Source: Nostoc sp. 'Peltigera membranacea cyanobiont' N6 (GTDB taxonomy: Bacteria; Cyanobacteriota; Cyanobacteriia; Cyanobacteriales; Nostocaceae). From it: a stretch of 64,000 nucleotides of DNA. The translations under genes were made by a program, and so were the position numbers. The stretch is from the NCBI RefSeq assembly GCF_002949735.1, contig NZ_CP026681.1, positions 5,672,001 through 5,736,000 on the forward strand. The letters are read 5' to 3'. The notes under the pieces are model-generated. The model had not been told where the DNA came from and searched no databases. It saw only the letters and a list, made by a program, of their open reading frames with translations. Positions within the stretch are counted from its first letter, which is position 1. The number at the start of each line of letters is the position of its first letter. Of the stretch, positions 56,269 to 64,000 are shown one piece after another.

Positions 56269-56424
56269 GACGTGAACGCAAGTTTAAATATTCTGAGTGA
56301 GAGCTTGAGAAATTTAACAGCCGCCGTGGGTATCCCGGAGGCTCTAAACGCCTGTGAAGAACTTGTAAGACCTCTGGATCTTTTCAGGCAGAGATCGTTG
56401 AAGCAGGAATCGCGTGACTTCTAG
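56269..56424 (+). pseudogene. C-terminal fragment of a TnpB (IS605-type) protein
   Basis: The frame reads DVNASLNILSESLRNL, VGIPEALNACEELVRPLDLF and SLKQESRDF before a TAG. D-V-N-A-S-x-N-I-L is the third RuvC motif of TnpB and the KQE ending is common in cyanobacterial TnpB. Everything upstream of it is gone. It lies at the edge of the second partition island. Confidence 0.6.
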
Positions 56425-56441
56425 TCATACGAGGTTCAAGG

Positions 56442-56732
56442 TTACAAATCAAAATCAAGGCTGAATGTTTCTCCATCAGAATCTTCTTCTTCCTCCTCTG
56501 CAAATGGAGTTGCAGTCCTTGAAGAGAGTTTGTTATCTTCAGTATTCATTGGCGTGAAAGTCGCTTGTTGTGTCGGGAATGCACCCTTTCTGAAAGCAAA
56601 ATAGCAATCAATAATAAAATAAAGCGTCTCCAGGTAACTTTTACCTAGTTGCTGTGATTCGGCAAATATCCGCTCTCGGTAGCTATCTTTGATCCGAACT
56701 TTTTCTGGGGTTAAGTCAAGTTTGTCTGCCAT
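56442..56732 (-). CDS. ParR-like partner of ParM, copy 2 (96 aa)
   Basis: This paralogue of the gene at 44801 shares its first 60 residues almost exactly, including KVRIKDSYRERIFAESQ. It differs in the acidic tail (ATPFAEEEEEDSDGETFSLDFDL here). The tail is where a ParR-type adaptor would touch the filament, so divergence there may reduce cross-talk between the two systems. It is 10 bp downstream of ParM copy 2. Identified by position and architecture. Confidence 0.6.
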   Translation of the reverse strand: MADKLDLTPEKVRIKDSYRERIFAESQQLGKSYLETLYFIIDCYFAFRKGAFPTQQATFTPMNTEDNKLSSRTATPFAEEEEEDSDGETFSLDFDL

Positions 56733-56742
56733 TGTTATAACT

Positions 56743-57702
56743 TTACTTAAGAGATGTAGTAGTTGGATTCTTGCTGGTGATGGTTTTTGCCATCTCTAAA
56801 AGCCCAGAGACATTAGCTTCCACCGGATTATCCAGAATTTTGAAGCCGTTTTTCTCCAACAGCTTCTTAAATCCTGGTAAGAGGCAACCTCCACCAATCG
56901 CCCAGATTTCATCGCCCTGGTGCTTGGCATCAAGTGTCAAATTCACCACTTTCTTCAAGTATTTTTCATACCAATCTTTTAAAGAAGCACTGTATATATC
57001 TTTAATATCGATGTCACGGCTGTATCGGGTATGCCCCATTTCCAAACAAAATCGGATAATGGAAGGATCTCCGATTTTCCCGCCATTCAAATGCTTCATC
57101 TTTTGGGAGATATCATCGATGAGAACTTCTACACCTATAGGGTAGGCAGTGTGAACTTCTCGCTGACCCCGGTTATAACGAGAATACAGGGTTGTTCCAT
57201 TGCCAAAGTCTAAAATGGTTAATTTTTTGGGTAGTGGATGCCCAAACAATGCACCCATTCCCTCTAGCACAACTTTCAGCACTTCTACTTTCACGTCTGA
57301 TTGTTTGCCAGCAAGTATTGGCTGATATTCTCCATTGAGTACTTTTTGTAGTTCTGATGCCAGAGCAACATCATGTAAACTGACGACTAATTTTAAGTGC
57401 CAAGCCTTACGGTGTGGGAGATGTGCCAATGCACCCAATAAAGTTAATAATGCGTTGTTGACTTTATTTTCATTATTGTCTGTGTTGCGGTCAAAATAAT
57501 TCCCTGTCCGGTAAGCAGACTCTCCAACGGTGTAAGCAGTACCGTTGAAAACTACACGTCCAGGTACATCTTCCATCTCGGCATTGGTTATATAGCTGGG
57601 GACACGAACTACTTCAAAGCCATCGACTAAAAGTTTAAGACTTCCGTAACCGTTATCGAAACCCGCAGGAAAAATTTTTTGCAACGTGTGAATGTTTGAC
57701 AT
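56743..57702 (-). CDS. parM: ParM/StbA-like plasmid actin, copy 2 (319 aa)
   Basis: Protein sequence is almost identical to copy 1 (the only clear difference is ALASELQ versus GLAEELQ near residue 118), with the same DNGYGSLK, DFGNGTT and GGG motifs. The start at 57702 has the same GGAG spacing. DNA differences are mostly silent. Two near-identical actins in one molecule imply a recent duplication, co-integration of two related plasmids, or gene conversion. Confidence 0.82.
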   Translation of the reverse strand: MSNIHTLQKIFPAGFDNGYGSLKLLVDGFEVVRVPSYITNAEMEDVPGRVVFNGTAYTVGESAYRTGNYFDRNTDNNENKVNNALLTLLGALAHLPHRKAWHLKLVVSLHDVALASELQKVLNGEYQPILAGKQSDVKVEVLKVVLEGMGALFGHPLPKKLTILDFGNGTTLYSRYNRGQREVHTAYPIGVEVLIDDISQKMKHLNGGKIGDPSIIRFCLEMGHTRYSRDIDIKDIYSASLKDWYEKYLKKVVNLTLDAKHQGDEIWAIGGGCLLPGFKKLLEKNGFKILDNPVEANVSGLLEMAKTITSKNPTTTSLK

Positions 57703-57824
57703 AGGCTCCAAGTAATAAACTTTAATTTGTGAAAGTTATCTGTTCAGAGAATTTGGGGGAGTAGGGGAGAGAAGAATAAAATAACTCCCCCTTTTTGATC
57801 CAGACTCAAGAGTTTATCATAACC

Positions 57825-57967
57825 CCTTGGGGGCTAAGTGGGGTACACAATATCAAAAAGTCAGATGTACCCCATTTAGCACCTATATATATCCTATATA
57901 GGGGTCAAAATGTCACTAAAGTCCTGAGCTATTGTTGGGGTATATATAGCCCCCATTTAGCCCCCAA
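57825..57967. promoter_or_regulatory. parC-like repeat region upstream of parM copy 2
   Basis: A 9-bp inverted repeat TGGGGTACA (57839-57847) / TGTACCCCA (57866-57874) occupies the place of the TATA-containing repeat of copy 1, both arms having changed together. CCTATATAGG (57893-57902) and GGGGTATATATAGCCCCC are retained. Preserved symmetry supports protein binding. Confidence 0.6.
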
Positions 57968-58118
57968 TAGGAATTTTTGAAATCTTTTCTATCAACGGAG
58001 CAGAAATTAATTTAGATAATCGTTGACTCTTTGATTTATACTTTACTGTCAATATTTTATTGAAAAGCAATTCAGTCTTGATCTATAACTGCTTGCTGAC
58101 TAGGTAACGAGTGCGTTA

Positions 58119-58631
58119 TTACTTGCTTACAGGTTCAGCTTTCTCTACTGAATTATCATTCACACCCAAAGTCAATTCCAAAGGAGTTTTTTGGGGGTAA
58201 GCTTTTACCACTTGTCGATAAACATCATAATTAGTAGGTAGTGTCTGCTGAGAATTACCCACTCCATAAGTCAGTTTGTACTTTACATCTTTCACTAATT
58301 CAGGTTTTCCTATCTCTTCTTGAGGTCTTTTACGTTGTTCAACTTCATCAACACTTGGCCGCGGCGGTAAAGTAGGCCACCATAACCCTCTGTCATCTGG
58401 GCCAACAACGGCTCCTGCCGGTTTCAATCCATTCCGATTCAACATTGAAGTATTCGCAAAGATTTCAATGCGTGGCTGTGGTTCACTAGTTAGGTTATTG
58501 GCATATTTAACTTGCCAGGTGTAACTGGTGAGTGCGGTAGCTTCATACTGTTCAGCAGTAGTAGTGCTGCAACTAGTTAGTGTCAGTGCCGTTAGTGCAG
58601 TAATTAAGGGTAAAATTTTCAACTTTTGCAT
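58119..58631 (-). CDS. Small lipoprotein, copy 2 (170 aa)
   Basis: Paralogue of the lipoprotein at 46477, with the start placed at MQKLKILPLITALTALTLTSC and the same lipobox. Conserved stretches include AEQYEATALTSYTW, NRNGLKPAGAVVGPDDR and LWWPTLPPRPSVDEVEQRKRP. Differences are scattered, in contrast with the near-identity of ParM, so this gene evolves faster or was not recently converted. Confidence 0.72.
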   Translation of the reverse strand: MQKLKILPLITALTALTLTSCSTTTAEQYEATALTSYTWQVKYANNLTSEPQPRIEIFANTSMLNRNGLKPAGAVVGPDDRGLWWPTLPPRPSVDEVEQRKRPQEEIGKPELVKDVKYKLTYGVGNSQQTLPTNYDVYRQVVKAYPQKTPLELTLGVNDNSVEKAEPVSK

Positions 58632-58682
58632 TATCAATCGTAAATATCTCTTACTAATCACTCTTGAAGAGGGAGTGTACCA

Positions 58683-59216
58683 TCATTGCTGCCAAGGTGA
58701 ATGTATCGCCGTAATCGAAAGCACTTCCCTTGCTTGCAGCCTAATGGCTGTTTGCTCACAGTTAGGGCATTTTACCTTTGTGAAAATCACTGAAGGTCGT
58801 CCTTTGTACTCGCCCATTACGGGATCTCCTGTGTACTCGCTGATTATCCCCTGCAAGCAGTGGTAGCACTCGAATATCACACGCCCTACCTCCAAGTTGC
58901 AATCCAAGAATTGCATGTGCTGGCAGGGTTCTGGCGGTAATTCTGGTTCTTCGGAGCGGTCTTGAAAGGGTATATGAGGTTTGGCTGCTGGTGGTAAATC
59001 TATTTTTTTCTTGTTGCGCTTGCCAGTCACCTGCGGCTCAACTTTTGGCCGCTTTATGGGTTTTTCATTGACAGGGACATGGCCGGGCTGTTGGCCAGTT
59101 GTGAGTTCTTCCGGCAACTTGTCATCAGCCGGGGTAGGGCTAAATTTGGAAATTTGACCGTTGAGCTTTGGCTCTTGTTTCTCTGGTGTTTTAGATGGAC
59201 GCTCGGTAGATTTCAT
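58683..59216 (-). CDS. Zinc-ribbon protein with disordered N-terminus, copy 2 (177 aa)
   Basis: The intact form of the gene damaged in copy 1, beginning MKSTERPSKTPEKQ. The N-terminal 95 residues are charged and disordered. The C-terminal 80 residues hold CQHMQFLDCNLEVGRVIFECYHCLQG and KVKCPNCEQTAIRL. The two N-termini hardly align, while the zinc ribbons are nearly identical, which marks the ribbon as the functional part. It diverges from parA copy 2 across a 210-bp region holding a parS-like palindrome. Confidence 0.66.
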   Translation of the reverse strand: MKSTERPSKTPEKQEPKLNGQISKFSPTPADDKLPEELTTGQQPGHVPVNEKPIKRPKVEPQVTGKRNKKKIDLPPAAKPHIPFQDRSEEPELPPEPCQHMQFLDCNLEVGRVIFECYHCLQGIISEYTGDPVMGEYKGRPSVIFTKVKCPNCEQTAIRLQAREVLSITAIHSPWQQ

Positions 59217-59255
59217 TAGTCTTTCTGTCAGAGGGGTTACTTGTATTCGTTTTGT

Positions 59256-59277
59256 TTAACCAAAACGTTTTGGTTAA
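59256..59277. promoter_or_regulatory. parS-like palindrome upstream of parA copy 2
   Basis: A perfect 22-bp palindrome whose arms read TTAACCAAAAC. A half-site TTTTGGTTAA follows at 59327-59336. It lies between the divergent zinc-ribbon and parA genes, so it can act both as operator and as centromere. The same sequence recurs inside parB copy 2. Confidence 0.68.
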
Positions 59278-59361
59278 CTTTATTTTCATTCTTTTTTTAG
59301 AATCAGTGATAACATCAAGCCATATATTTTGGTTAATTGAGTTATTTCGGTAATTGTAAAG

Positions 59362-59378
59362 CCGTCCTGCAAGGACGG
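59362..59378. repeat. Orphan IS200/IS605-type end hairpin
   Basis: CCGTCCT and AGGACGG form a 7-bp stem with a 3-base loop, followed by GGTTTCAGACCC. This is the end motif of IS605-type elements in cyanobacteria. No tnpA or tnpB is adjacent. A tnpB 3' remnant lies 3 kb away at 56269. It sits about 60 bp upstream of parA copy 2. Confidence 0.55.
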
Positions 59379-59441
59379 GGTTTCAGACCCAGAGGTTTCT
59401 ATGAAGACTAATACAATTGTTGCAAAGTGAGAATTGCTCCT

Positions 59442-60131
59442 ATGGTAAAATCCAAGCCTACGAAGACTACGACCAAATCTGAAAAGCTTCCTAAAATTTT
59501 GGCATTTGCTAACCAGAAAGGTGGAGCAGGGAAATCAACAGGAGCAGTTCATGCTGTTGATTGGTTTACCCAGATGGGGCATTCCACTATTTTAGTTGAT
59601 GCAGATGGGCAGGAAAGCTCATCAAGTTGGTTGAAGGATCTGAACTTACCTTGTAAGGTCATTGGTGATCCAGAGGTTTTATTTGACGAACTTCCAAAGT
59701 TAGCAGAGTTTTATGATGTTGTAATTGTTGATGGACCAGGAAATGCAAGTGAGGTGACAAAAGCAATTTTGATCCGTTCTAATTTAGTACTTATTCCTTG
59801 CAGGGACTCCATGATCGATTTAGCAAGTACAGGCAAAATTGTACAATTTGTGCGTCAAGCAAAGGAAATTCGAGGAGGGCTACCGATAGCAGCGATTTAT
59901 CTAAATGCAGTAAAAGACAACACTATTTTGTTACGAGAAGCTAGAGAAGCTTTGCAAAGCGGTATTATACCTTTGCTTAATACTACCCTTCCTGACCGTC
60001 AATGTATTAAGGATGCACCTGGACAAGGTAGTACAGTGTTTCGTATGAAGGGAGAAGCTCCTAAAGCGGCGGCAAGTGCTTACGTCAAAATCCTAACAGA
60101 AGCTTTGAAGTTATTTGAATCAGAATCATGA
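59442..60131 (+). CDS. parA: ParA-type ATPase, copy 2 (229 aa)
   Basis: KILAFANQKGGAGKSTGAVHAV contains the deviant Walker A motif, with STILVDADGQESSSSWLKDL and VVIVDGPGNASEVTKA after it. The ATG at 59442 is preferred; a GTG at 59427 would add five residues. Its sequence differs strongly from copy 1, so the two ParABs are not a recent duplication, unlike the ParM genes. It is divergent from the zinc-ribbon gene, unlike copy 1, where all genes run the same way. Confidence 0.86.
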   Translation: MVKSKPTKTTTKSEKLPKILAFANQKGGAGKSTGAVHAVDWFTQMGHSTILVDADGQESSSSWLKDLNLPCKVIGDPEVLFDELPKLAEFYDVVIVDGPGNASEVTKAILIRSNLVLIPCRDSMIDLASTGKIVQFVRQAKEIRGGLPIAAIYLNAVKDNTILLREAREALQSGIIPLLNTTLPDRQCIKDAPGQGSTVFRMKGEAPKAAASAYVKILTEALKLFESES

Positions 60132-61114
60132 CTCGACGAAAACTCAAGGATAATATTGCTAACAATGAAGAACTGAATTTTGTCTTTGGACAAGCCACTA
60201 CTCAGGAAATTGTACAAATAGCGGAAATAGCTCAAGAACAAATCATTCCGCACAGCGCAATTGTTTGTACATTCACATTTATTCCAGATGGCAAACCAGT
60301 TCGGCATTACTATGATTTAGAAGAGCTACAACAATGGGCGCTAAATGATATTCAACCCAATGGAATTCGTTCTCCTCTATGGGTACGCCCCCATCCCACT
60401 CAATCTGAAAAATATGAGTTGGTTGCAGGACTTCGGCGATTAAAAGCAGCAGCGATACTAAAATTGGAACAGATACCAGTCAAGGTTTTTGATTGGGATG
60501 ATCATACAGCTTTTTATGCTGCGATATCAGAAAATACAAATCGTCGTGACTTCAGTGCTTTAGAGGAATTAGACAACACCTTGCGAGTGCTTGAAATTCA
60601 ACTGGGCTATGAAACTGAGCAAGTTGTTAGTTTTCTTTACCGAATGAACAACGCAACAAAAAATACTGTTAACCAAAACGTTTTGGTTAGTCAAGAAGCT
60701 GAACTTGTTCAACAGGTATTTAATTCATTCGGGCGAATTACTTGGCAATCATTCGTTGCAACTCGACTTCCCTTATTTAAAAAACCAGTAGAGATATTGA
60801 ATGCTATTCGTCAAGGTAAAATTCATTACACTAAAGGAATTCTGATTGCTAGTGTCAAAGACAAAGATAGCAGGCAAAAAGTTTTAGAAGAAGCTATCAA
60901 TAATTTCCTTAGCCTTTCTGAAATCAAGCAACGAGTTAAAGCATTGAATGGTAGTAAAAAAGCACTGTCCGAGTCCGAACCTGTAAGCCTGAAACAACGC
61001 TTAACTAACACGATTGAGGTGGCAAAGAAAAACAAGATGCTTTGGAGTGATCCGAAAAAAACTCAACAGCTAGAAAATCTGCTTAGTCAGCTTGAAGCGA
61101 TTGTCAAAAATTGA
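60128..61114 (+). CDS. parB: ParB-type partition protein, copy 2 (328 aa)
   Basis: The ATGA overlap with parA indicates coupling. The N-terminal ParB fold is partly degenerate: GIRSPLWVRPHP, YELVAGLRRLKAAAIL (GLRR instead of GERR) and YAAISENTNRRDFSALEE. A helical HTH region and a C-terminal dimerisation tail (WSDPKKTQQLENLLSQLEAIVKN) are shared with copy 1. The gene carries its own palindrome at 60670-60689. The missing Glu in the G-E-R-R motif may alter CTP handling. Confidence 0.83.
   Translation: MTRRKLKDNIANNEELNFVFGQATTQEIVQIAEIAQEQIIPHSAIVCTFTFIPDGKPVRHYYDLEELQQWALNDIQPNGIRSPLWVRPHPTQSEKYELVAGLRRLKAAAILKLEQIPVKVFDWDDHTAFYAAISENTNRRDFSALEELDNTLRVLEIQLGYETEQVVSFLYRMNNATKNTVNQNVLVSQEAELVQQVFNSFGRITWQSFVATRLPLFKKPVEILNAIRQGKIHYTKGILIASVKDKDSRQKVLEEAINNFLSLSEIKQRVKALNGSKKALSESEPVSLKQRLTNTIEVAKKNKMLWSDPKKTQQLENLLSQLEAIVKN
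60670..60689. promoter_or_regulatory. parS-like palindrome inside parB copy 2
   Basis: A perfect 20-bp palindrome, TAACCAAAACGTTTTGGTTA, identical in its core 20 bases to the palindrome upstream of parA copy 2. It encodes NQNVLV at the position that holds the other palindrome in ParB copy 1. Confidence 0.66.
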
Positions 61115-61653
61115 AAATAGAACTGGACTTAAGAGTAAGACAAGAGCAATAAATTCTTACTTTCTAAATAAGCGAGAGTTTATTACAGGTAGATTCAAGT
61201 CGCACAACCAAAAAATATAAATGGTTGTGAGTGATTGGAGATAAATTAAAAGACAAAAGGAAAGTTCCAAGGAATAATTGTAATAAATGATACAGAAATC
61301 AACATTACGTGCCGTACCATTAATAAGTTTAGCCTGTATAAAATAATATCATTATAGAGTTTACCTCTTGGCAACTTAACTCAATTCGTTTTGTAATAAA
61401 GGGTAAATATAGCAGTAGCTGATATTAGGGGCAAAATGGGTTGAAAGTATTATTGTATAAGCTTTTTAGCTATCACTTTTAGATAAATCATTCAAGTCAT
61501 GTTTTCTCCTTGTTAGACAAGCCTGTAACGAAAGAATAAGGACTTTAGTTTTGTTATTGGCATACTACAAACCTCGGATTTAGGTAAATTTGTACTATTT
61601 TGCCTCTAATGTCAGCTACGCTATATCTGCCCCGTGTTGGAGGAGTTGGTACA
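61115..61653. other. Intergenic region, 539 bp
   Basis: AT-rich. AGTAAGA (near 61134) and TCTTACT (near 61157) could form a weak hairpin after parB. No gene, repeat or HIP1 cluster is seen. The promoter of the next gene should lie here. Confidence 0.3.
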
Positions 61654-62544
61654 ATGATTGACCATGACAGGCTTTTCAAAGAATTAATATCTACATTTTT
61701 TGTTGAATTTCTCGATTTATTCCTGCCTCAAGTAGCCAGCCAAATAGAACGCGATTCTATCCAGTTTTTACCCCAAGATGTATTTACTGATGTCACATCT
61801 GGCGAAAAGAAAGAAATTGATTTACTGGCGCAGGTGCGTTATCAGCAACAAAAAACTTATTTTTTAATTCACGTTGAAAATCAGTCTTATACTGAGTCAG
61901 AATTTGCCAAGCGGATGTTTAAGTATTTTGCACGCTTGCATGAAAAATATGATTTACCAATTTATCCAGTTGTAATTTTCTCCTTCGATGAACCAAAACG
62001 TGCTGAATCCCAAAATTATCGTGTCACGTTCGGCGAGTTAAAGGTGCTGGAATTTCAGTTTGCAGCAATTCAATTAAATCGTCTGAGTTGGCGGGATTTT
62101 CTAACGCAGCCAAATCCGGTGGCAGCGGCGTTGATGGCGAAGATGAATATTGCGGTGTCAGAACGTCCGCAGGTGAAGGCGGAATGTTTGCGGTTACTGA
62201 CAACTTTAAGGTTAGATCCAGCACGAATGCAATTAATTTCGGGGTTTGTTGATACTTATTTGCGGCTTGATGATACTGAGAAGCAGGTTTTTCAAGCGGT
62301 GATTAGTAGAATGGGACTAGATGAACGGGAGGAAGTTATGCAGATTGTAACAAGTTGGCAACAAGAAGGTGTGGAAATCGAAAGAAGGGAAACAATTTCG
62401 ACGCTTTTAAAAGTACGTTTTGGAAATTTAGATAGTGAGTTAGAGGCAATTATTCCTCAGTTAATGCAGTTATCTAAGGAAGAATATCTTGGCTTACTTT
62501 TACAGGCTGATCGTGAAGAATTATTATCGCGGTTTCAAAGGTAA
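61654..62544 (+). CDS. Rpn-like PD-(D/E)XK protein with DUF4351-like tail (296 aa)
   Basis: The ATG at 61654 is preceded by GGAGGAG at a good distance; an ATG 54 bases upstream is less likely. HDRLFKELISTFFVEFLDLF at the start, KKEIDLLAQVRYQQQKTYFLIHVENQ (catalytic D-(X)n-E-X-Q) and RMFKYFARLHEKYDLPIYPVVIFSFD are typical of Rpn/transposase_31-like nucleases of cyanobacteria. The C-terminal 60 residues match DUF4351 (LLKVRFGNLDSELEAIIPQL). Such proteins are numerous and mobile; recombination-promoting nuclease activity is known for E. coli Rpn. Confidence 0.8.
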   Translation: MIDHDRLFKELISTFFVEFLDLFLPQVASQIERDSIQFLPQDVFTDVTSGEKKEIDLLAQVRYQQQKTYFLIHVENQSYTESEFAKRMFKYFARLHEKYDLPIYPVVIFSFDEPKRAESQNYRVTFGELKVLEFQFAAIQLNRLSWRDFLTQPNPVAAALMAKMNIAVSERPQVKAECLRLLTTLRLDPARMQLISGFVDTYLRLDDTEKQVFQAVISRMGLDEREEVMQIVTSWQQEGVEIERRETISTLLKVRFGNLDSELEAIIPQLMQLSKEEYLGLLLQADREELLSRFQR

Positions 62545-62827
62545 TCGTAATTGAATAAAAGCGGGTGTGCTATTTAGTACAATTACGAATCTTTTTTGCT
62601 ATTTCAGTTCAACTCAACATTATGACTGTTAATATGGTGTCCATTATGTGATGGCTCATGTTTCCTGTGAAGTAATCGTTCCCTCTCTAAAATCGTAACT
62701 TCTAGCTCACTGGCACGTTCTTCTGAAAGTGGAAATATCTCCTCCCTCGTTTTTAGATTACCTCGACAAATCGTCCGCTTACCTTCATTTCGGACAATAA
62801 AATCACACTCTTGTTTGAGCGAAAAAT

Positions 62828-62858
62828 AAGCTGATGTATTTATTAGATACATCAGCTT
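62828..62858 (-). terminator. Rho-independent terminator of the Strawberry-notch-like gene
   Basis: On the minus strand, AAGCTGATGTAT and ATACATCAGCTT form a perfect 12-bp stem with a 7-base loop, followed by ATTTTTC. It starts 6 bases after the stop codon. This explains an 82-codon frame (62604-62852) whose ATG lies inside the stem. Confidence 0.75.
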
Positions 62859-62863
62859 TTGAA

Positions 62864-64000
62864 TTATCCCAAGATTTCAATCACAGCCGCTAGAATAGCT
62901 GATGCTTTGTCTGAAACCGGAATGAATAGGCGCTTTTGCCAGTTGATGATCTCGGTGAAACATCCAGCAGCTAAAAGCCGCTCTGCCAGTGAAATAGCAT
63001 TAACCAGTTCTATGCGAGGTTCACCAGCAATGAAAGAACGTCGCAAGGTTACACCACCCGGCAATTGCTGTGTATATCTCTCGTTCAGTACCAGCTTCAC
63101 AAGTTCTGCTGGGCTTAACAACTGGTTCTTCAGACCGAGTTGCTCTCGCACAGTTTGGATGTCGGAAGCATTCACCACCCGACCAAGAATTTTCTGTCCA
63201 TCGCTGGTTTGTAGTCGGAATACTCGACTATTTTGCTGTGGTAGGATTTTCCAGATAGGCAACAAAATACCGGTGACTAAATGCAGGTAATCGGTTGTGA
63301 ATTTGGGCAGTGTGTCCACTTCCTTCGACCACCCTGCGACGAACGTATCGACACAAACCGCTTTCCAAGTGGAAGATTCTAAATCCTTGACTGGTATACG
63401 GGTTTCTTTTTGGGGACGGACGAGTAACACTCTTGGTACAACACCACCATCAGCGTCGTAGATACTATGTGTCGGAATTAATACAGCAGCATGACCAGAC
63501 TTGGTGTTAACCATCAATTTCCCCTGGTACATACTGGCAAACTCAAGCATTTCGTCAGCCGTTCTGATGTGGTTCTTCTGAGTGCGTTCCACTTTCAAGT
63601 AATTGGTGACGCTACCAGTTTGAGCATGAGTATATACAGCTTCCTGGCTCAATACAGTAAACCGTTCAGCCCGTAAAGTTTCCACACCCATCTCATAGAC
63701 CCCTGCGGCGATCGCTGCTTCAATCTGCTGACTCAAGAGTAGTTCAAACCTCTCGAAAATGATGTTTTGCATATCAATTCGTAGAGCCAGGAGCCGATTG
63801 AGGAATTGCCGCAATGGGGGCAAGTCGATTTTCATCCCGCCTTCATGAGAGGTTAAGCTCAGTCCAGTCATCTGCTCAAAAGTTCCCAAAGGCACTTCAT
63901 AAAATCGACCTTGGAATATCTGCTTGAACAGTTCATACAGTGCATATTCGGCGTAGTTTGACTCAAGATTATCTTTGTTTGAAAATATTCCGTTACCTCC
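62864..64000 (-). CDS. Strawberry-notch-like helicase, C-terminal part, cut by the window edge
   Basis: The visible 378 codons match the C-terminal domain of SBNO-type proteins: NLESNYAEYALYELFKQIF, LPPLRQFLNRLLALRIDMQNIIFERFELLLS, GVYEMGVETLRAERF and TGSVTNYLKVERTQ. The DExD/H motor would be upstream, outside the window. Large helicases of this family are frequent on cyanobacterial and other large plasmids, sometimes with methyltransferase parts. The frame is open to position 64000. Confidence 0.75.
   Translation of the reverse strand, partial: GGNGIFSNKDNLESNYAEYALYELFKQIFQGRFYEVPLGTFEQMTGLSLTSHEGGMKIDLPPLRQFLNRLLALRIDMQNIIFERFELLLSQQIEAAIAAGVYEMGVETLRAERFTVLSQEAVYTHAQTGSVTNYLKVERTQKNHIRTADEMLEFASMYQGKLMVNTKSGHAAVLIPTHSIYDADGGVVPRVLLVRPQKETRIPVKDLESSTWKAVCVDTFVAGWSKEVDTLPKFTTDYLHLVTGILLPIWKILPQQNSRVFRLQTSDGQKILGRVVNASDIQTVREQLGLKNQLLSPAELVKLVLNERYTQQLPGGVTLRRSFIAGEPRIELVNAISLAERLLAAGCFTEIINWQKRLFIPVSDKASAILAAVIEILG

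Noticed and set aside
62604..62852. 82-codon minus-strand frame after the Strawberry-notch-like gene
   Set aside because: Its ATG lies inside the 12-bp stem of a strong terminator, and no Shine-Dalgarno sequence precedes it.

Overview
The window looks like part of a large plasmid, or a plasmid-derived island, from a filamentous heterocyst-type cyanobacterium (Nostocales). The reasons are frequent HIP1 octamers (GCGATCGC), Nostoc-type families (XisH/XisI, DUF1392, RTX proteins, group 2 sigma factor), a plasmid-style replication block, four partition operons and many decayed insertion sequences. Family names come from reading protein motifs by eye; no database search was run.

Layout. 0.2-4.1 kb: replication block with a small XRE regulator, a winged-helix Rep-like protein carrying 18-bp direct repeats, a DnaB-type helicase and a repeat-rich protein whose gene holds about 15 copies of a CCCYAGTAAAAA motif on both strands. 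4.4-32.7 kb: a 7-deazaguanine DNA modification and restriction island (Dpd): queD, dpdA, a second TGT-like gene, dpdE-F-G-H-I-J, then an AT-rich nested block (MerR-like regulator, N6-adenine methyltransferase, PD-(D/E)XK nuclease), an HNH pair, dpdK, dpdD, and convergent dpdB. 33.1-36.3 kb: a UvrD-like helicase and a RecB-type nuclease that looks 3'-truncated. 36.4-44.7 kb: IS remnants, xisH-xisI, a WD40 fragment, a 5'-truncated RTX gene and a mini-IS with perfect inverted repeats. 44.8-49.4 kb and 56.4-61.1 kb: two paralogous partition islands, each with a ParM-like actin, a ParR-like partner, a putative parC, a lipoprotein, a zinc-ribbon protein and ParA/ParB. 49.6-56.4 kb, between them: sigma factor, truncated RecD2, an IS5-like element and gene fragments. 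61.6-64 kb: an Rpn-like nuclease and the 3' part of a Strawberry-notch-like helicase.

How it works together. QueD and the host queuosine pathway would supply preQ0. DpdA, with DpdB and perhaps the second TGT-like protein, would insert it into DNA. DpdD, E, G, I, K and possibly J (helicases, ATPases, a PLD-type nuclease) would restrict unmodified DNA. No stand-alone dpdC was recognised; a YaaA/DUF6884-like domain fused to the DpdA N-terminus is a candidate substitute.

The most original signals are the fused DpdA plus second TGT-like protein, the duplicated hybrid ParABS+ParMRC islands, and the parS-like palindromes. The palindromes share the core AAAACGTTTT but have different flanks in the two copies, and one lies inside each parB.
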